From NCBI RefSeq assembly GCF_009935845.1, contig NZ_QWEK01000015.1, positions 49,539 to 113,538 on the forward strand: a stretch of DNA of 64,000 nucleotides, written 5' to 3'. Under the pieces are notes generated by a model. The model saw nothing but the letters and a program-made list of their open reading frames with translations, searched no databases and was not told the DNA's origin. This DNA is from Pseudoflavonifractor sp. 524-17 (GTDB lineage: Bacteria > Bacillota > Clostridia > Oscillospirales > Oscillospiraceae). A program made the translations under genes and the position numbers. Positions 34,883 through 43,812 of this stretch are shown one piece after another (position 1 is the stretch's first letter; each line of letters opens with the position of its first letter).

Positions 34883-35152
34883 AAAAAAACGTCCTCTGTC
34901 CATTTGGACAGAGGACGTAAAACTACGTGGTACCACCTCTGGTTCATCCCCGTCTTACGGCGGGAACCTCAGGCCGTGCCGGCACACGGCGGCGCGATAA
35001 CGGGCGCACCCGGCCCACCCTACTGCAACTCGGTTCAGGCGGCCGCTCCAAGGGGTATTCGCACTTCGCCGCCTCTCCCCCTTTCACCAGGCTGGGGGCT
35101 CTCTGAGCAGGCGGACAGAAAGCTACTTTTCCTTCTCTCAGCGTTGTTCGTA
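34883..35152 (-). promoter_or_regulatory. T-box leader, tyrosine specifier (UAC)
   Basis: All parts are visible on the minus strand: AGAGAAGGAAAAGTAG and CAGAGAG of stem I, GGTGAAAG, the specifier loop GCGAA-TAC-CCCTTGGAGC with TAC at 35057-35055, the T-box AGAGGTGGTACCACG at 34940-34926, and a terminator (ACGTCCTCTGTCC/GGACAGAGGACGT, 34889-34918) followed by seven Ts. The T-box bulge UGGU pairs with ACCA, matching the A discriminator of tRNA-Tyr. Uncharged tRNA-Tyr should switch on the EamA gene and tyrS. Confidence 0.93.
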
Positions 35153-35158
35153 AGAGGG

Positions 35159-35187
35159 ATTCTAGCACATGCAGGCAATCTTGTCAA
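35159..35187 (-). promoter_or_regulatory. promoter of the T-box unit
   Basis: Minus strand TTGACA (35187-35182), 17-base spacer, TAGAAT (35164-35159), just ahead of the T-box stem I. Confidence 0.8.
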
Positions 35188-35214
35188 CCAAAAAATCCGC
35201 CCGCTTCTTTTTCA

Positions 35215-36909
35215 CTAAAGGGAACTGTGCCGGTAGCGCTCTCCGCCGGAGAGCAGCTCGTCCGCGCCGGCCAGGATGGCGGGCGTGATATGTTCCCCGC
35301 CGGTCAGGCGGGCCAGCTCCTCCACCCGGCGCTGACGGCTAAGCCGTTCAACGTCTGTAAAGGTTCTTCCCTTTCGCTCCCCCTTAACCACAGAAAAATG
35401 GATATCCGCCATAGCGGCGATCTGGGGCAGATGGGTGACGCACAGCACCTGCCTGCCGTGAGCCACGTCCGCCATCTTCTCCGCCACCTTCTGGGCGGCG
35501 CGGCCGGACACACCGGTGTCCACCTCGTCGAAGATCAAGGTGCTCACCTGATCGTTCTCCGCCAGCACGTTTTTCAGCGCCAGCATAATCCGGGCCAGCT
35601 CACCGCCAGAGGCAATGCGCTGAATGGGCTTCAAGTCCTCCCCCACGTTGGCGGACATAAGGAACTGCACCTCGTCCATGCCGGTCTCGTCCATGGCCAG
35701 CTCACCGCCCTTGGGCTTAAACTCTGCCTGGAAGCGGACCTTGGGCATATCAAGCTGCTTCAGCTCCGACTGAATCCGCTTTTGCAGGGCTTCCCCCGCC
35801 TGCCGCCGGGCCGCGGAGAGCCGCTCCCCCTGGGCTCTGGCCTCCTCCAATGCGGCTGCACACTGCTTTTCCAGCTTGGCGATAGTATCGCTGGAGTAGG
35901 CAATCTCGTCCAGCTCCCCCCGGCACTTGTCCAAGTAATCCAGCATCTCCTCCACAGTGGAGCCGTACTTTTTTTTCAGCCGGTAGAGCACGTCCAGCCG
36001 GCTCTCGATCTCATCCAGCTCCCCGGGCTCGAAGTCAAACTGCTCTCGCAGATCCCGCACCGCCTCCGCCGCGTCATCCGCTAGGGCGGACAGCTCCGCC
36101 AAGCGGTCGGACACGGTAGAGATGGCGTCGCTCATCCCCGCCACGGCGGACAGAGCCCCCTGAGCGTCTGCGGCTAGGGCGGCGGCGCCCGCCCGATCCT
36201 CGTCCCCAGACAGAGCGAAATGGGCCTCCTCCACCGCCCGAATCAGCTTTTCCCCATTGCGCAGCAGGGTACGGCGCTGAGTGAGGCTCTCTTCCTCCCC
36301 CGGCTCCAGCTTGGCCCGCTCCAGCTCCTCAATTTGGAATTGGAGGCTGTCAATCCGGCGGGATTTCTCCGCGTCGTCCATCTGAAGGGCGCTGATCTGC
36401 CGCTTCAGGTCGCTGAGCTTTTGATACGCGGCCTGAAACTTCTCCCGCAGGGGACCGGTCTCCCCAAAGCTGTCCAGATAGTCCAGATGACAGCTCTCGT
36501 CCAGCAGCTGCTGGCCGTCGTGCTGGCCGTGGATATTCACCAGCTGACGGCCCAGCGCCCGGAGCTGGCCCACATTGACCAGGCGGCCGTTGACGCGGCA
36601 GATGTTTTTTCCGTCCGCCTGGATCTCCCGGCGGATGAGGAGAACCCCGTCCTCCCCCTGCTCTACCCCGTTGTCCTGAAACCAGTCCAAGGAGGGCACG
36701 TCAATAAACTGCGCCTCTACCTGGGCGGACTTCGCCCCGGTGCGGATCAAATCCCGGCTGGTCCGTCCGCCGATGATGGCGCCTATGGCGTCAATCACAA
36801 TGGACTTGCCGGCGCCGGTCTCGCCGGTCAACACGTTGAACCCGGCGTCAAATTGGATATCCGCCGACTCAATGACGGCGATCTGCTCAATATGGAGAAA
36901 TGAGAGCAT
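35215..36909 (-). CDS. recN: DNA repair protein RecN
   Basis: SMC-like ATPase that acts at double-strand breaks. 564 residues: Walker A GETGAGKS near residue 33, long coiled-coil arms (about 155-360), a signature IASGGELARIMLALK and Walker B STLIFDEVDTGVSG, with CVTHLPQIAAMAD. ATG behind GGGAGG. Last gene of the nusB-to-recN cluster, 24 bases after argR. Confidence 0.97.
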   Translation of the reverse strand: MLSFLHIEQIAVIESADIQFDAGFNVLTGETGAGKSIVIDAIGAIIGGRTSRDLIRTGAKSAQVEAQFIDVPSLDWFQDNGVEQGEDGVLLIRREIQADGKNICRVNGRLVNVGQLRALGRQLVNIHGQHDGQQLLDESCHLDYLDSFGETGPLREKFQAAYQKLSDLKRQISALQMDDAEKSRRIDSLQFQIEELERAKLEPGEEESLTQRRTLLRNGEKLIRAVEEAHFALSGDEDRAGAAALAADAQGALSAVAGMSDAISTVSDRLAELSALADDAAEAVRDLREQFDFEPGELDEIESRLDVLYRLKKKYGSTVEEMLDYLDKCRGELDEIAYSSDTIAKLEKQCAAALEEARAQGERLSAARRQAGEALQKRIQSELKQLDMPKVRFQAEFKPKGGELAMDETGMDEVQFLMSANVGEDLKPIQRIASGGELARIMLALKNVLAENDQVSTLIFDEVDTGVSGRAAQKVAEKMADVAHGRQVLCVTHLPQIAAMADIHFSVVKGERKGRTFTDVERLSRQRRVEELARLTGGEHITPAILAGADELLSGGERYRHSSL

Positions 36910-36933
36910 AATTACCTCCCAGAAACGAAGGGA

Positions 36934-37386
36934 TTACTTTAACATTTTATGGATTTCCTCACAGAAATCTACAGCGGCCTCGTTGGAGCGCATAATGAGA
37001 ATGGCGGTATCATCTCCTGCCAGACTGCCCACCAGATCGGAAATCTCCATTCCGTCAATGGCCGCGCCCGCCGCGGGGGCCAGCCCCGGCATGGTGCGCA
37101 GCACCACAATATTTTGGGCCCAGTCAAAAGAGGTGACGCTCTCTTTGAAAATAGTACGCAGCCGGCCGGCCAGATTCATGGACACCTTGTGCTCCGACAC
37201 CGCATAGCGGTAGTAGCCGTACCCCGTCAGCTCCTTGACCAGGTGCAGCTCTTTGATATCCCGGGAAATGGTGGCCTGGGTGGACTGGACCCCCCGCCGG
37301 CTCAGCTCAGCAAGCAGCTGATCCTGGGTCTCCACATCCTGCTCCTTGATGATGCGCAGGATTTCCTGCTGTCGTTTGGCTTTCAT
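36934..37386 (-). CDS. argR: arginine repressor ArgR/AhrC
   Basis: 150 residues. N-terminal winged helix (RQQEILRIIKEQDVETQDQL, STQATISRDIKELHLVK) binds ARG boxes; the C-terminal hexamerisation/arginine domain has PGLAPAAGAAID and GSLAGDDTAILI. Besides arginine genes, AhrC in Firmicutes acts elsewhere too. GGGAGG before the ATG. Conserved location between nadK and recN. Confidence 0.97.
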   Translation of the reverse strand: MKAKRQQEILRIIKEQDVETQDQLLAELSRRGVQSTQATISRDIKELHLVKELTGYGYYRYAVSEHKVSMNLAGRLRTIFKESVTSFDWAQNIVVLRTMPGLAPAAGAAIDGMEISDLVGSLAGDDTAILIMRSNEAAVDFCEEIHKMLK

Positions 37387-37417
37387 ACAAACCTCCCATG
37401 CCTGATCCCGGGCTGCC

Positions 37418-38281
37418 CTACATCCGCCCCAGCTTCTGTGTCATAATCTCATAAAAGCTCCGGCCCGTCAGACGGACCAGGTGTGTCTTTGTCTCAGACT
37501 GCCGTATGTTCATCGCATCCCCGCCGCACAGCCGGAACGCCTTGCCGCCATCTACCGAGAGATACGCGGTTTTGCGGCTCATGGAGCGCATCCGCACCGA
37601 CACCGTCCTGCGGTGATCCAGCACAAAAGCCCTAGCGTTGACTACATGGGGACAGATGGGGGTGACGATGATATTCTCCGCTGTAGGCTCCACAATGGGC
37701 CCCCCCGCCGACATGGAGTAGGCAGTGGATCCGGTGGGGGTACTGATGATAACGCCGTCGCCAGAGAAAGCGGTAATGGGCACCTTGTCGCTCTTTACCT
37801 CAATTTCCACCACCCGGGCCACCGCCCCTTTGGTGATCACCGCATCGTTAAGGGCCAGATCCGAGTAGACCGTCCGGCCCTCCCGGCGCACCTCTACCGA
37901 CAGCATCATACGGGACTCCACCGTATACTTCCCCACTGCCAGCTTGGACAGCAGGGGCAGCTCACTCTGCTCCACCTCAGCCATAAAGCCCACACTGCCC
38001 AGATTCACACCCAAAATGGGGATTCCATAGGAGTTGGCGTCCTTAGCGGCGTGGAGGATGGTGCCGTCCCCGCCAAAGCAGACGAGAATATCCGCATCCC
38101 GCAGTTCCTCGTGCATATCGCAGCAGGAGACCTGCTTGGGAAATTTGAGATCGCTTCCCTCTACGGAGAAGGGCAGACAGATCTTGGTCTCTACCCCCGC
38201 ATTGTTCAGGATCCGCGCCGCCGCCTGGGCCACCTTCAGGCCCTTATCCCGAAACGGATTGGGGCTCAATACGATTTTCAC
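37418..38281 (-). CDS. nadK: NAD kinase
   Basis: Makes NADP from NAD and ATP or polyphosphate. 287 residues; LVCFGGDGTILHAAK holds the GGDGT phosphate motif, with GVNLGSVGFMAEVE and the nucleotide-binding SGDGVIISTPTGSTAYSMSA. GTG start overlapping the tlyA stop (GTGA), so it is translationally coupled. Confidence 0.96.
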   Translation of the reverse strand: MKIVLSPNPFRDKGLKVAQAAARILNNAGVETKICLPFSVEGSDLKFPKQVSCCDMHEELRDADILVCFGGDGTILHAAKDANSYGIPILGVNLGSVGFMAEVEQSELPLLSKLAVGKYTVESRMMLSVEVRREGRTVYSDLALNDAVITKGAVARVVEIEVKSDKVPITAFSGDGVIISTPTGSTAYSMSAGGPIVEPTAENIIVTPICPHVVNARAFVLDHRRTVSVRMRSMSRKTAYLSVDGGKAFRLCGGDAMNIRQSETKTHLVRLTGRSFYEIMTQKLGRM

Positions 38282-39087
38282 CCTCCGCTCGCCTCCAACG
38301 TCTGATGAGATTCGGCCACCAAAGTCTTTAAGTCACCGGTCCACGCCGCCGCCTTGTCTGCCCATAGGTAACCCAAGTATTCAATGTTTCCCTCTGGCCC
38401 CTTGATGGGGGAAAAGGTCATATCCCTCACGGTAAATCCAGCCTGGGTGGCGTGATCCAGAAAATGCTCCAGCACCTCTAGGTGGACCTTTGGGTCCCGG
38501 ACCACCCCGTTTTTCCCAACCTTCTCCCGGCCGGCCTCAAACTGGGGTTTCACCAAGCAGACCACCTGGCCGTCCCCCCGCATCACCCCCCGCAGCGCAG
38601 GGAGAATCAGCCGCAGAGAGATGAAGGACACATCCACCGACGCAAAATTCAGCTCATCCGGGATCTGTTCATGGGTGAGATAGCGGGCATTGGTCCGCTC
38701 CAGGGGCACCACCCGGGGGTCGCTGCGGATTTTCCAGTCCAGCTTGCCGTAACCAGTGTCCACCGCATACACCTTAGCCGCCCCGTTTTGGAGCATACAG
38801 TCGGAAAATCCCCCTGTGGATGCCCCGATATCCCCGCAGATCTTGCCCTCCAGACAGACCAGGAAGACCTTCATGGCCTTTTCCAGCTTCAAGCCTCCCC
38901 GGCTCACATAGGGGATGGCCTTGCCACGCACCTCAATAGCAGCGTCCTCCGCCACCGCGGCGCCCGATTTGTCCACCCGCTGGCCGTTGACAAAGACCAG
39001 ACCACTCATAATGGTGGCCTGGGCCTTCTGGCGGCTTTCAAAATATCCCTGCTCAGTGAGCAGGACATCCAACCGTTTTTTAGCCAC
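38278..39087 (-). CDS. tlyA: TlyA-family RNA methyltransferase
   Basis: 269 residues. N-terminal S4 RNA-binding domain (KKRLDVLLTEQGYFESRQKA, FVNGQRVDKSGAAV) and an FtsJ-like methyltransferase domain (GDIGASTGGFSDCMLQNGAA, YAVDTGYGKLDWKI, LVKPQFEAGR). In other species it 2'-O-methylates rRNA. GTG start at 39087 overlaps the end of dxs by eight bases. Confidence 0.93.
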   Translation of the reverse strand: MAKKRLDVLLTEQGYFESRQKAQATIMSGLVFVNGQRVDKSGAAVAEDAAIEVRGKAIPYVSRGGLKLEKAMKVFLVCLEGKICGDIGASTGGFSDCMLQNGAAKVYAVDTGYGKLDWKIRSDPRVVPLERTNARYLTHEQIPDELNFASVDVSFISLRLILPALRGVMRGDGQVVCLVKPQFEAGREKVGKNGVVRDPKVHLEVLEHFLDHATQAGFTVRDMTFSPIKGPEGNIEYLGYLWADKAAAWTGDLKTLVAESHQTLEASGG

Positions 39088-40918
39088 GTCTTACCATCTC
39101 CTCCGCCCGGCTGGCCAGCTGCTCTGGGCTCAGGCCGCACAGCGCATAGAGCTGCAGGGCCGTCCCATGGGGAATAAACCGATTCCCCATGTTCTGTAAA
39201 GTAATTTCCCTTACCGGTATCCTCTGGCAGAGCAAATCTGCGGCCAAGCGCTGCCCCACACTGTTAGATGCCACAGTCTCTTCCGCCACCAGAAGGCGAC
39301 CGGTCCGTTTTACAGACTCCGCCACCGCCGTACTGTCCAAAGGTGTAATGTATCCTAACTTTACAACCTCTGCGGAGATACCTTTTTCCGCCAACCGGTC
39401 CGCCGTTTCCAGCAGATAGTTCAGAAAAATACCGTACCCAGTCAATGTGATATCCTCTCCTGGGCGTATTACCAAGTTTTTCACACCGGCGTCCCCCTGA
39501 TATCTGCCCTCTCCCCCCCTGGGGTAGCGAATGGCCACCGGGCCGTCACAGGCAAACAGGGCGTGGCGCAGCATGGTCCCCACCTCCGCAAAGCTGGCGG
39601 GACAGAATACCTTCATCCCCGGGATCGTATCCAGAAAGGCGGCGTCGAAGGCCCCATGGTGCGTCTCTCCGTCCGCCCCTACCAACCCGGCCCGGTCCAC
39701 GCCGAATACCACATGGAGATCCTGTATCCCCACATCGTGGACCAACATATCGTAAGTCCGCTGCAAAAAGGAGGCGTACACCGCAAAGACCGGAAGCATC
39801 CCCTGCTTGGCCAGCCCCGCCGCCATGGCCGTGGCGTGGCCCTCGGCAATGCCCACATCAAAGGACCGGTCGGGGTAACGCTGAAAAAACTCCGACAGCC
39901 CAGTCCCCGGCACCATGGCCGCGCTGATGGCGCACACCCGCCGGTCCTCCGCCGCCAGGGTACACATGGCCGCCCCGAATGCGTCGGAGAAGTCCGCCCC
40001 GGCGGGCTGGAGAGGCGCTCCAGTGTCAATACAAAACCGGCTCACCCCGTGGAACTGGTCGGGATTGCGCTCCGCTGGGGGATATCCCTTCCCCTTCACC
40101 GTTCGAATGTGAAGCAGTACCGGCCCGCTGAGATTCTTGGCATACTGAAGCATCCGGGTCAGCCGCTTTACATCGTGTCCATCCACCGGACCCAGATAGG
40201 TAAAACCCATGTCCTCAAACATGCTGCACGGCAGCAGCGTACCCTTGATGGCGTTTTTCAGCTTGTGGGTCACCCGGTAGACATGCCGCCCCCCAGGCAG
40301 GACGGCCATAGCCTTCTGATAGCTCTTTTTGAAGTGTAGGTACTGGGGCTTCAGCCGCTGGCGGGCCAGATGCTCCGCCACGCCCCCGACGTTTTTGGTA
40401 ATGGACATGCCGTTGTCATTGAGAATGACAATCATAGGCTCCTTGCTGTTTCCCGCGTCGGACAGGCCCTCGTAGGCCAGTCCGCCGGTGAGTGCGCCGT
40501 CGCCGATGAGGGCCAGGATGTGGTAGTCCTCCCCCATCCGGGTTCGGGCCCGGGCCATTCCCACTGCCACAGACACGGAGTTGGAGGCGTGGCCCGCTAC
40601 AAAAGCATCGTGGACACTCTCTGACGGCTTGGGAAAGCCTGCCAGACCGCCGAACTGCCGCAGCGTCTCCATCTGCTCCCGACGGCCAGTGAGCATTTTA
40701 TGGATATAGCACTGGTGTCCCACGTCGAAGACCACCCGGTCCCGGCTGGTATCGAACACCCGGTGAATGGCCACGGTAATCTCCACCGCCCCCAGATTGG
40801 AGCCCAAATGCCCCCCGGTGCGGGACACTGTGTGGAGCAGCTCGGAACGCAGGCGGCCGCACAGCAGCTCCGCCTCGCGGTCTGTCATTGTATGCAGATC
40901 GGGAAAAGTTTCCTCCAT
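39080..40918 (-). CDS. dxs: 1-deoxy-D-xylulose-5-phosphate synthase
   Basis: First MEP-pathway enzyme: pyruvate plus glyceraldehyde 3-phosphate, TPP-dependent. About 612 residues. RTGGHLGSNLGAVEITVAIH, DVGHQCYIHKMLTGR, LIGDGALTGGLAYEGLSDAG (TPP-binding), then pyrimidine-binding and transketolase C domains (VAIRYPRGGEGRYQG). Start is uncertain: the ATG at 40918 is 16 bases from GGAGG, while a TTG at 40948 has only a weak site. Downstream of ispA and a DUF212 gene in the same strand. Confidence 0.94.
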   Translation of the reverse strand: MEETFPDLHTMTDREAELLCGRLRSELLHTVSRTGGHLGSNLGAVEITVAIHRVFDTSRDRVVFDVGHQCYIHKMLTGRREQMETLRQFGGLAGFPKPSESVHDAFVAGHASNSVSVAVGMARARTRMGEDYHILALIGDGALTGGLAYEGLSDAGNSKEPMIVILNDNGMSITKNVGGVAEHLARQRLKPQYLHFKKSYQKAMAVLPGGRHVYRVTHKLKNAIKGTLLPCSMFEDMGFTYLGPVDGHDVKRLTRMLQYAKNLSGPVLLHIRTVKGKGYPPAERNPDQFHGVSRFCIDTGAPLQPAGADFSDAFGAAMCTLAAEDRRVCAISAAMVPGTGLSEFFQRYPDRSFDVGIAEGHATAMAAGLAKQGMLPVFAVYASFLQRTYDMLVHDVGIQDLHVVFGVDRAGLVGADGETHHGAFDAAFLDTIPGMKVFCPASFAEVGTMLRHALFACDGPVAIRYPRGGEGRYQGDAGVKNLVIRPGEDITLTGYGIFLNYLLETADRLAEKGISAEVVKLGYITPLDSTAVAESVKRTGRLLVAEETVASNSVGQRLAADLLCQRIPVREITLQNMGNRFIPHGTALQLYALCGLSPEQLASRAEEMVRRG

Positions 40919-40990
40919 GGTAATGATATCAACGCCTCCATCTCCCAAAAGCTTCTTCTGCGAAACAGCCGGGCAGTTCCGCCCACGCCC

Positions 40991-41452
40991 TCAGCGCTTG
41001 AGCAGATACATGCCGCCCACGCCCACGACTACCCCCAGAAGACCGCCCATCAGCACCTGAAACGGGGTATGCCCCAGCAGCTCCTTCAGCTCTTTGCCGA
41101 AAAACTCCGGGCGCATTTCCTTCCAGTGGTCCATGATATAGTTGAGTATCTTCGCCTGCTCTCCCGCCGCCCGTCGGACATTGGAGGCGTCATACATCAC
41201 CACAATGGCCACTACCGCCGCAATGGCAAAGCTCACAGAGCCAAATCCCTGCATCATCCCAACCGCGCCGGCGCAGGCGCTGACAAAGGCGGAGTGGGAG
41301 CTGGGCATCCCGCCGCTGGACAAAATGTGCCGCCAATCCCAGCGGTGCTTGGTAATGAGCACCAGCATCACCTTTAAAATCTGAGCCAGAGCCCAGGCCA
41401 AGATGGACAGATTCAAAATAATATTGCCTGTGAGTACGTCTGTTACGTTCAT
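40991..41452 (-). CDS. divergent PAP2 family membrane protein (DUF212)
   Basis: 153 residues with about four hydrophobic helices. The acid-phosphatase-like segment WRHILSSGGMPSSHSAFVSA contains the conserved G-x-P-S-S-H-S, and FGSVSFAIAAVVAIVVMYDA follows. Family members (YuiD-like) are putative lipid phosphatases; activity unproven. ATG at 41452 behind GGGAGG (the longer frame upstream is not coding). It sits between ispA and dxs, and a role in polyprenyl phosphate metabolism is a plausible inference. Confidence 0.85.
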   Translation of the reverse strand: MNVTDVLTGNIILNLSILAWALAQILKVMLVLITKHRWDWRHILSSGGMPSSHSAFVSACAGAVGMMQGFGSVSFAIAAVVAIVVMYDASNVRRAAGEQAKILNYIMDHWKEMRPEFFGKELKELLGHTPFQVLMGGLLGVVVGVGGMYLLKR

Positions 41453-41468
41453 AGCCGCCTCCCGCCCG

Positions 41469-42347
41469 TCAGTTTTTCCGCGCCTCCAGGGCGTCGGCCA
41501 GCCAACATAAAAATCCCGGGTCCTCAAAGCCGCTCAGGGCTTCCTTCGCGCCGCGGGTGAGCTCTGCCACCCGCTCCCGGCAGTCGTCCAGGCCCTTGAG
41601 GGTGACGAAAGTGGTCTTTTCGTTCTCCGCGTCAGAACCGATGGGTTTTCCCAGCACCGTCTCCTCTCCCTCCACGTCCAGCATGTCATCCCTGATCTGG
41701 AAGGCTAGGCCTAGGCACTGGGCGTACTGGCGCACCGCGGCCCGCTCCTCCGCGCCGCCGCCGGCCAGGATGCAGCCCATCTCCGCCGCCGCGCAGATCA
41801 GCGCCCCGGTCTTCAGCGCCTGGAGCTCCTCTACCTCGGCAAGGGAGAGGGCGTACCCTTCCCCCGCGATATCCAGCGCCTGACCGCCCGCCATTCCAGC
41901 CGCCCCAGCGGCCTTGGCCAGGCAGGACGCCGCAGACAGTGCCTGCGCTGGGGATACTCCCTCCACCGGCTCCAGCACCGTCTCAAAGGCCGCTGTCAGC
42001 AGGGCGTCTCCCGCCAGCACCGCCGTGGCCTCGCCAAAGACCTTATGGTTTGTGGGCCGGCCCCGGCGGAGATCATCGTCATCCATACAGGGCAGATCGT
42101 CGTGAATCAGAGAGTAGGTGTGGAGCATCTCCACCCCGCAGGCGAAGGGCAGGGCCCGCAGAACATCACCCCCGCACATGCGGCAGCTCTCCAGCAGCAG
42201 GATAGGCCGCAGGCGCTTCCCACCGGCCACCAGGCTGTACCTCATGGCGTCGTACAGATCCGCCCGGGAGGCGCGGCCGTCAAAGCAGTGCCGGAGCCAG
42301 TCCTCCACCGCCTGCCGGTCTTCTTCCATCCGTTCCTCAAAAGTCAT
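41469..42347 (-). CDS. ispA: farnesyl diphosphate synthase-type polyprenyl synthetase
   Basis: 292 residues. First aspartate-rich motif MLHTYSLIHDDLPCMDDDDL with DDLPCMD, and the second FQIRDDMLDVEG. GGKRLRPILLLESC is the IPP-binding segment. Chain-length residues fit the farnesyl class. ATG at 42347 behind AAGGAG, overlapping the xseB stop (ATGA). Provides the substrate for UppS. Confidence 0.95.
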   Translation of the reverse strand: MTFEERMEEDRQAVEDWLRHCFDGRASRADLYDAMRYSLVAGGKRLRPILLLESCRMCGGDVLRALPFACGVEMLHTYSLIHDDLPCMDDDDLRRGRPTNHKVFGEATAVLAGDALLTAAFETVLEPVEGVSPAQALSAASCLAKAAGAAGMAGGQALDIAGEGYALSLAEVEELQALKTGALICAAAEMGCILAGGGAEERAAVRQYAQCLGLAFQIRDDMLDVEGEETVLGKPIGSDAENEKTTFVTLKGLDDCRERVAELTRGAKEALSGFEDPGFLCWLADALEARKN

Positions 42348-42583
42348 ACCGTCTGCTCCTTCTCCATGGGCGTCTCCACCGGTTTTCCGTCGGGACCGGC
42401 GGTCAGCTTGCACACCTTCTGCTCCGCCTTGTCCAGCAGGGCAGTACATTTTTTCATCAAAGCCGCCCCCTCTTCAAACAGCGCCATAGACTCCTCCAGA
42501 GAGGTCTCCCCCTGCTCCATCTGCCGGACGACCTCTTCCAGCCGGCTGGCGGCCTGTTCAAAGCTCATCTTCTTTTCTGCCAT
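42344..42583 (-). CDS. xseB: exodeoxyribonuclease VII small subunit
   Basis: 79 residues with the typical FEQAASRLEEVVRQMEQGET, L-E-E-S-M-A-L-F-E-E-G helix. Overlaps the xseA stop by one base (TAATG) and ispA by four, so the complex subunits and ispA are coupled. Confidence 0.96.
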   Translation of the reverse strand: MAEKKMSFEQAASRLEEVVRQMEQGETSLEESMALFEEGAALMKKCTALLDKAEQKVCKLTAGPDGKPVETPMEKEQTV

Positions 42584-43812
42584 TACTGCGCTCCTTCTGC
42601 GTTATGAGACGCCTGACTGCCAGACTCCGCCCGGCAGGATATGGCGCCGTCTGTCAGCCGGAGCCGGATCTCCTCCCCCGGCAACACGTCTGTCTTGGAT
42701 TTTATCACACCCCGGCGGGTGCTGGCAATGGCGTAGCCCCGGCCCAGCACCTTCAAGGGGCTCATCGCGTCCAGCCCGGCGGCGAGGCGGGCCAGCCGCT
42801 CCCGCTGGGCGCTCAGCCCGCCAGCCAGTCCTCTTTGCAGCTTCTCCCCCTGAAGGGCCAGCCACATCCGCCGATCCTCAATGGGCGCCATGGGGATTTG
42901 CAGCACCCGCCGCTCCCCCAGCGCGGTCAGCCGGCCCCTGGCCCGCTCCAGCCGCTGAAGCATACTGTGCTCCATGCGCCGCTCCAGCTGGAAGAGCGCG
43001 GCACAGACCTCCTCCTGATGAGGAACGGCCAGCTCCGCCCCGTTGGACGGAGTGGAGGCCCGGAGATCCGCCACATAGTCGGCGATGGTCACATCCGGCT
43101 CGTGGCCCACGGCAGAGATCACCGGAATTTGGGAGGCGTAGATGCTCCGGGCCACTTCCTCGTCGTTAAAGGCCCACAGATCCTCCATAGAGCCGCCCCC
43201 CCGGCCGGTGATGATAAGGTCGGCCAGGGCATACCGGTTCACCCAATCCAGGGCGGCGCACAGCTCCCCCGGCGCCTCCACGCCCTGGACCCGCACCGGC
43301 ACCACCGAAATCTGGGCCATGGGCCACCGGGCCCCTAAAATGCGGATCATATCCCACACCGCCGCTCCGGCAGAGGAGGTAATCAACGCAATCCGCTGGG
43401 GGAACTTGGGAATTGGTTTTTTGTGGGCGGGGTCAAACAGTCCCTCCCGGTACAGCTTGTCCCGGCACTGCTCAAAAGCCAAGTGGAGCTCTCCCATCCC
43501 GTCTGGGGTCAGGTTGGAGCAGTAGAGCTGATACTGCCCGTCCCGAGGGAACACTGTGATCCGGCCAAAGGCAATCACACGCATCCCGTTCTGGGGGCGG
43601 AAGCGGATCTTCCCCGCCTCCCGGCGGAAAAGGACACACCGCAGGCTTCCCTCCTCGTCCTTCAGGGAGAAATAGTGGTGCCCAGAGGGATACGCCTTAT
43701 AGTTGGAGATCTCCCCCCGGATCAATACGTTGGCGAGAATCCTGTCCCCATCCAGAAGGCTTTTGATATACTGGTTCACCTGGGTGACGGAATAGACGGA
43801 ATGCTCGTTCAT
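42583..43812 (-). CDS. xseA: exodeoxyribonuclease VII large subunit
   Basis: 409 residues. OB-fold N-terminus (YSVTQVNQYIKSLLDGDRIL, LIRGEISNYKAYPSGHHYFS), catalytic domain (ALITSSAGAAVWDMIRILGA, ADLIITGRGGGSMEDLWAFN), then a coiled C-terminal arm ending in VLGRGYAIAS. ATG at 43812 inside the end of the TsaD-like gene (ATGA overlap). The 113 residues of open frame before this are not coding. Confidence 0.96.
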   Translation of the reverse strand: MNEHSVYSVTQVNQYIKSLLDGDRILANVLIRGEISNYKAYPSGHHYFSLKDEEGSLRCVLFRREAGKIRFRPQNGMRVIAFGRITVFPRDGQYQLYCSNLTPDGMGELHLAFEQCRDKLYREGLFDPAHKKPIPKFPQRIALITSSAGAAVWDMIRILGARWPMAQISVVPVRVQGVEAPGELCAALDWVNRYALADLIITGRGGGSMEDLWAFNDEEVARSIYASQIPVISAVGHEPDVTIADYVADLRASTPSNGAELAVPHQEEVCAALFQLERRMEHSMLQRLERARGRLTALGERRVLQIPMAPIEDRRMWLALQGEKLQRGLAGGLSAQRERLARLAAGLDAMSPLKVLGRGYAIASTRRGVIKSKTDVLPGEEIRLRLTDGAISCRAESGSQASHNAEGAQ

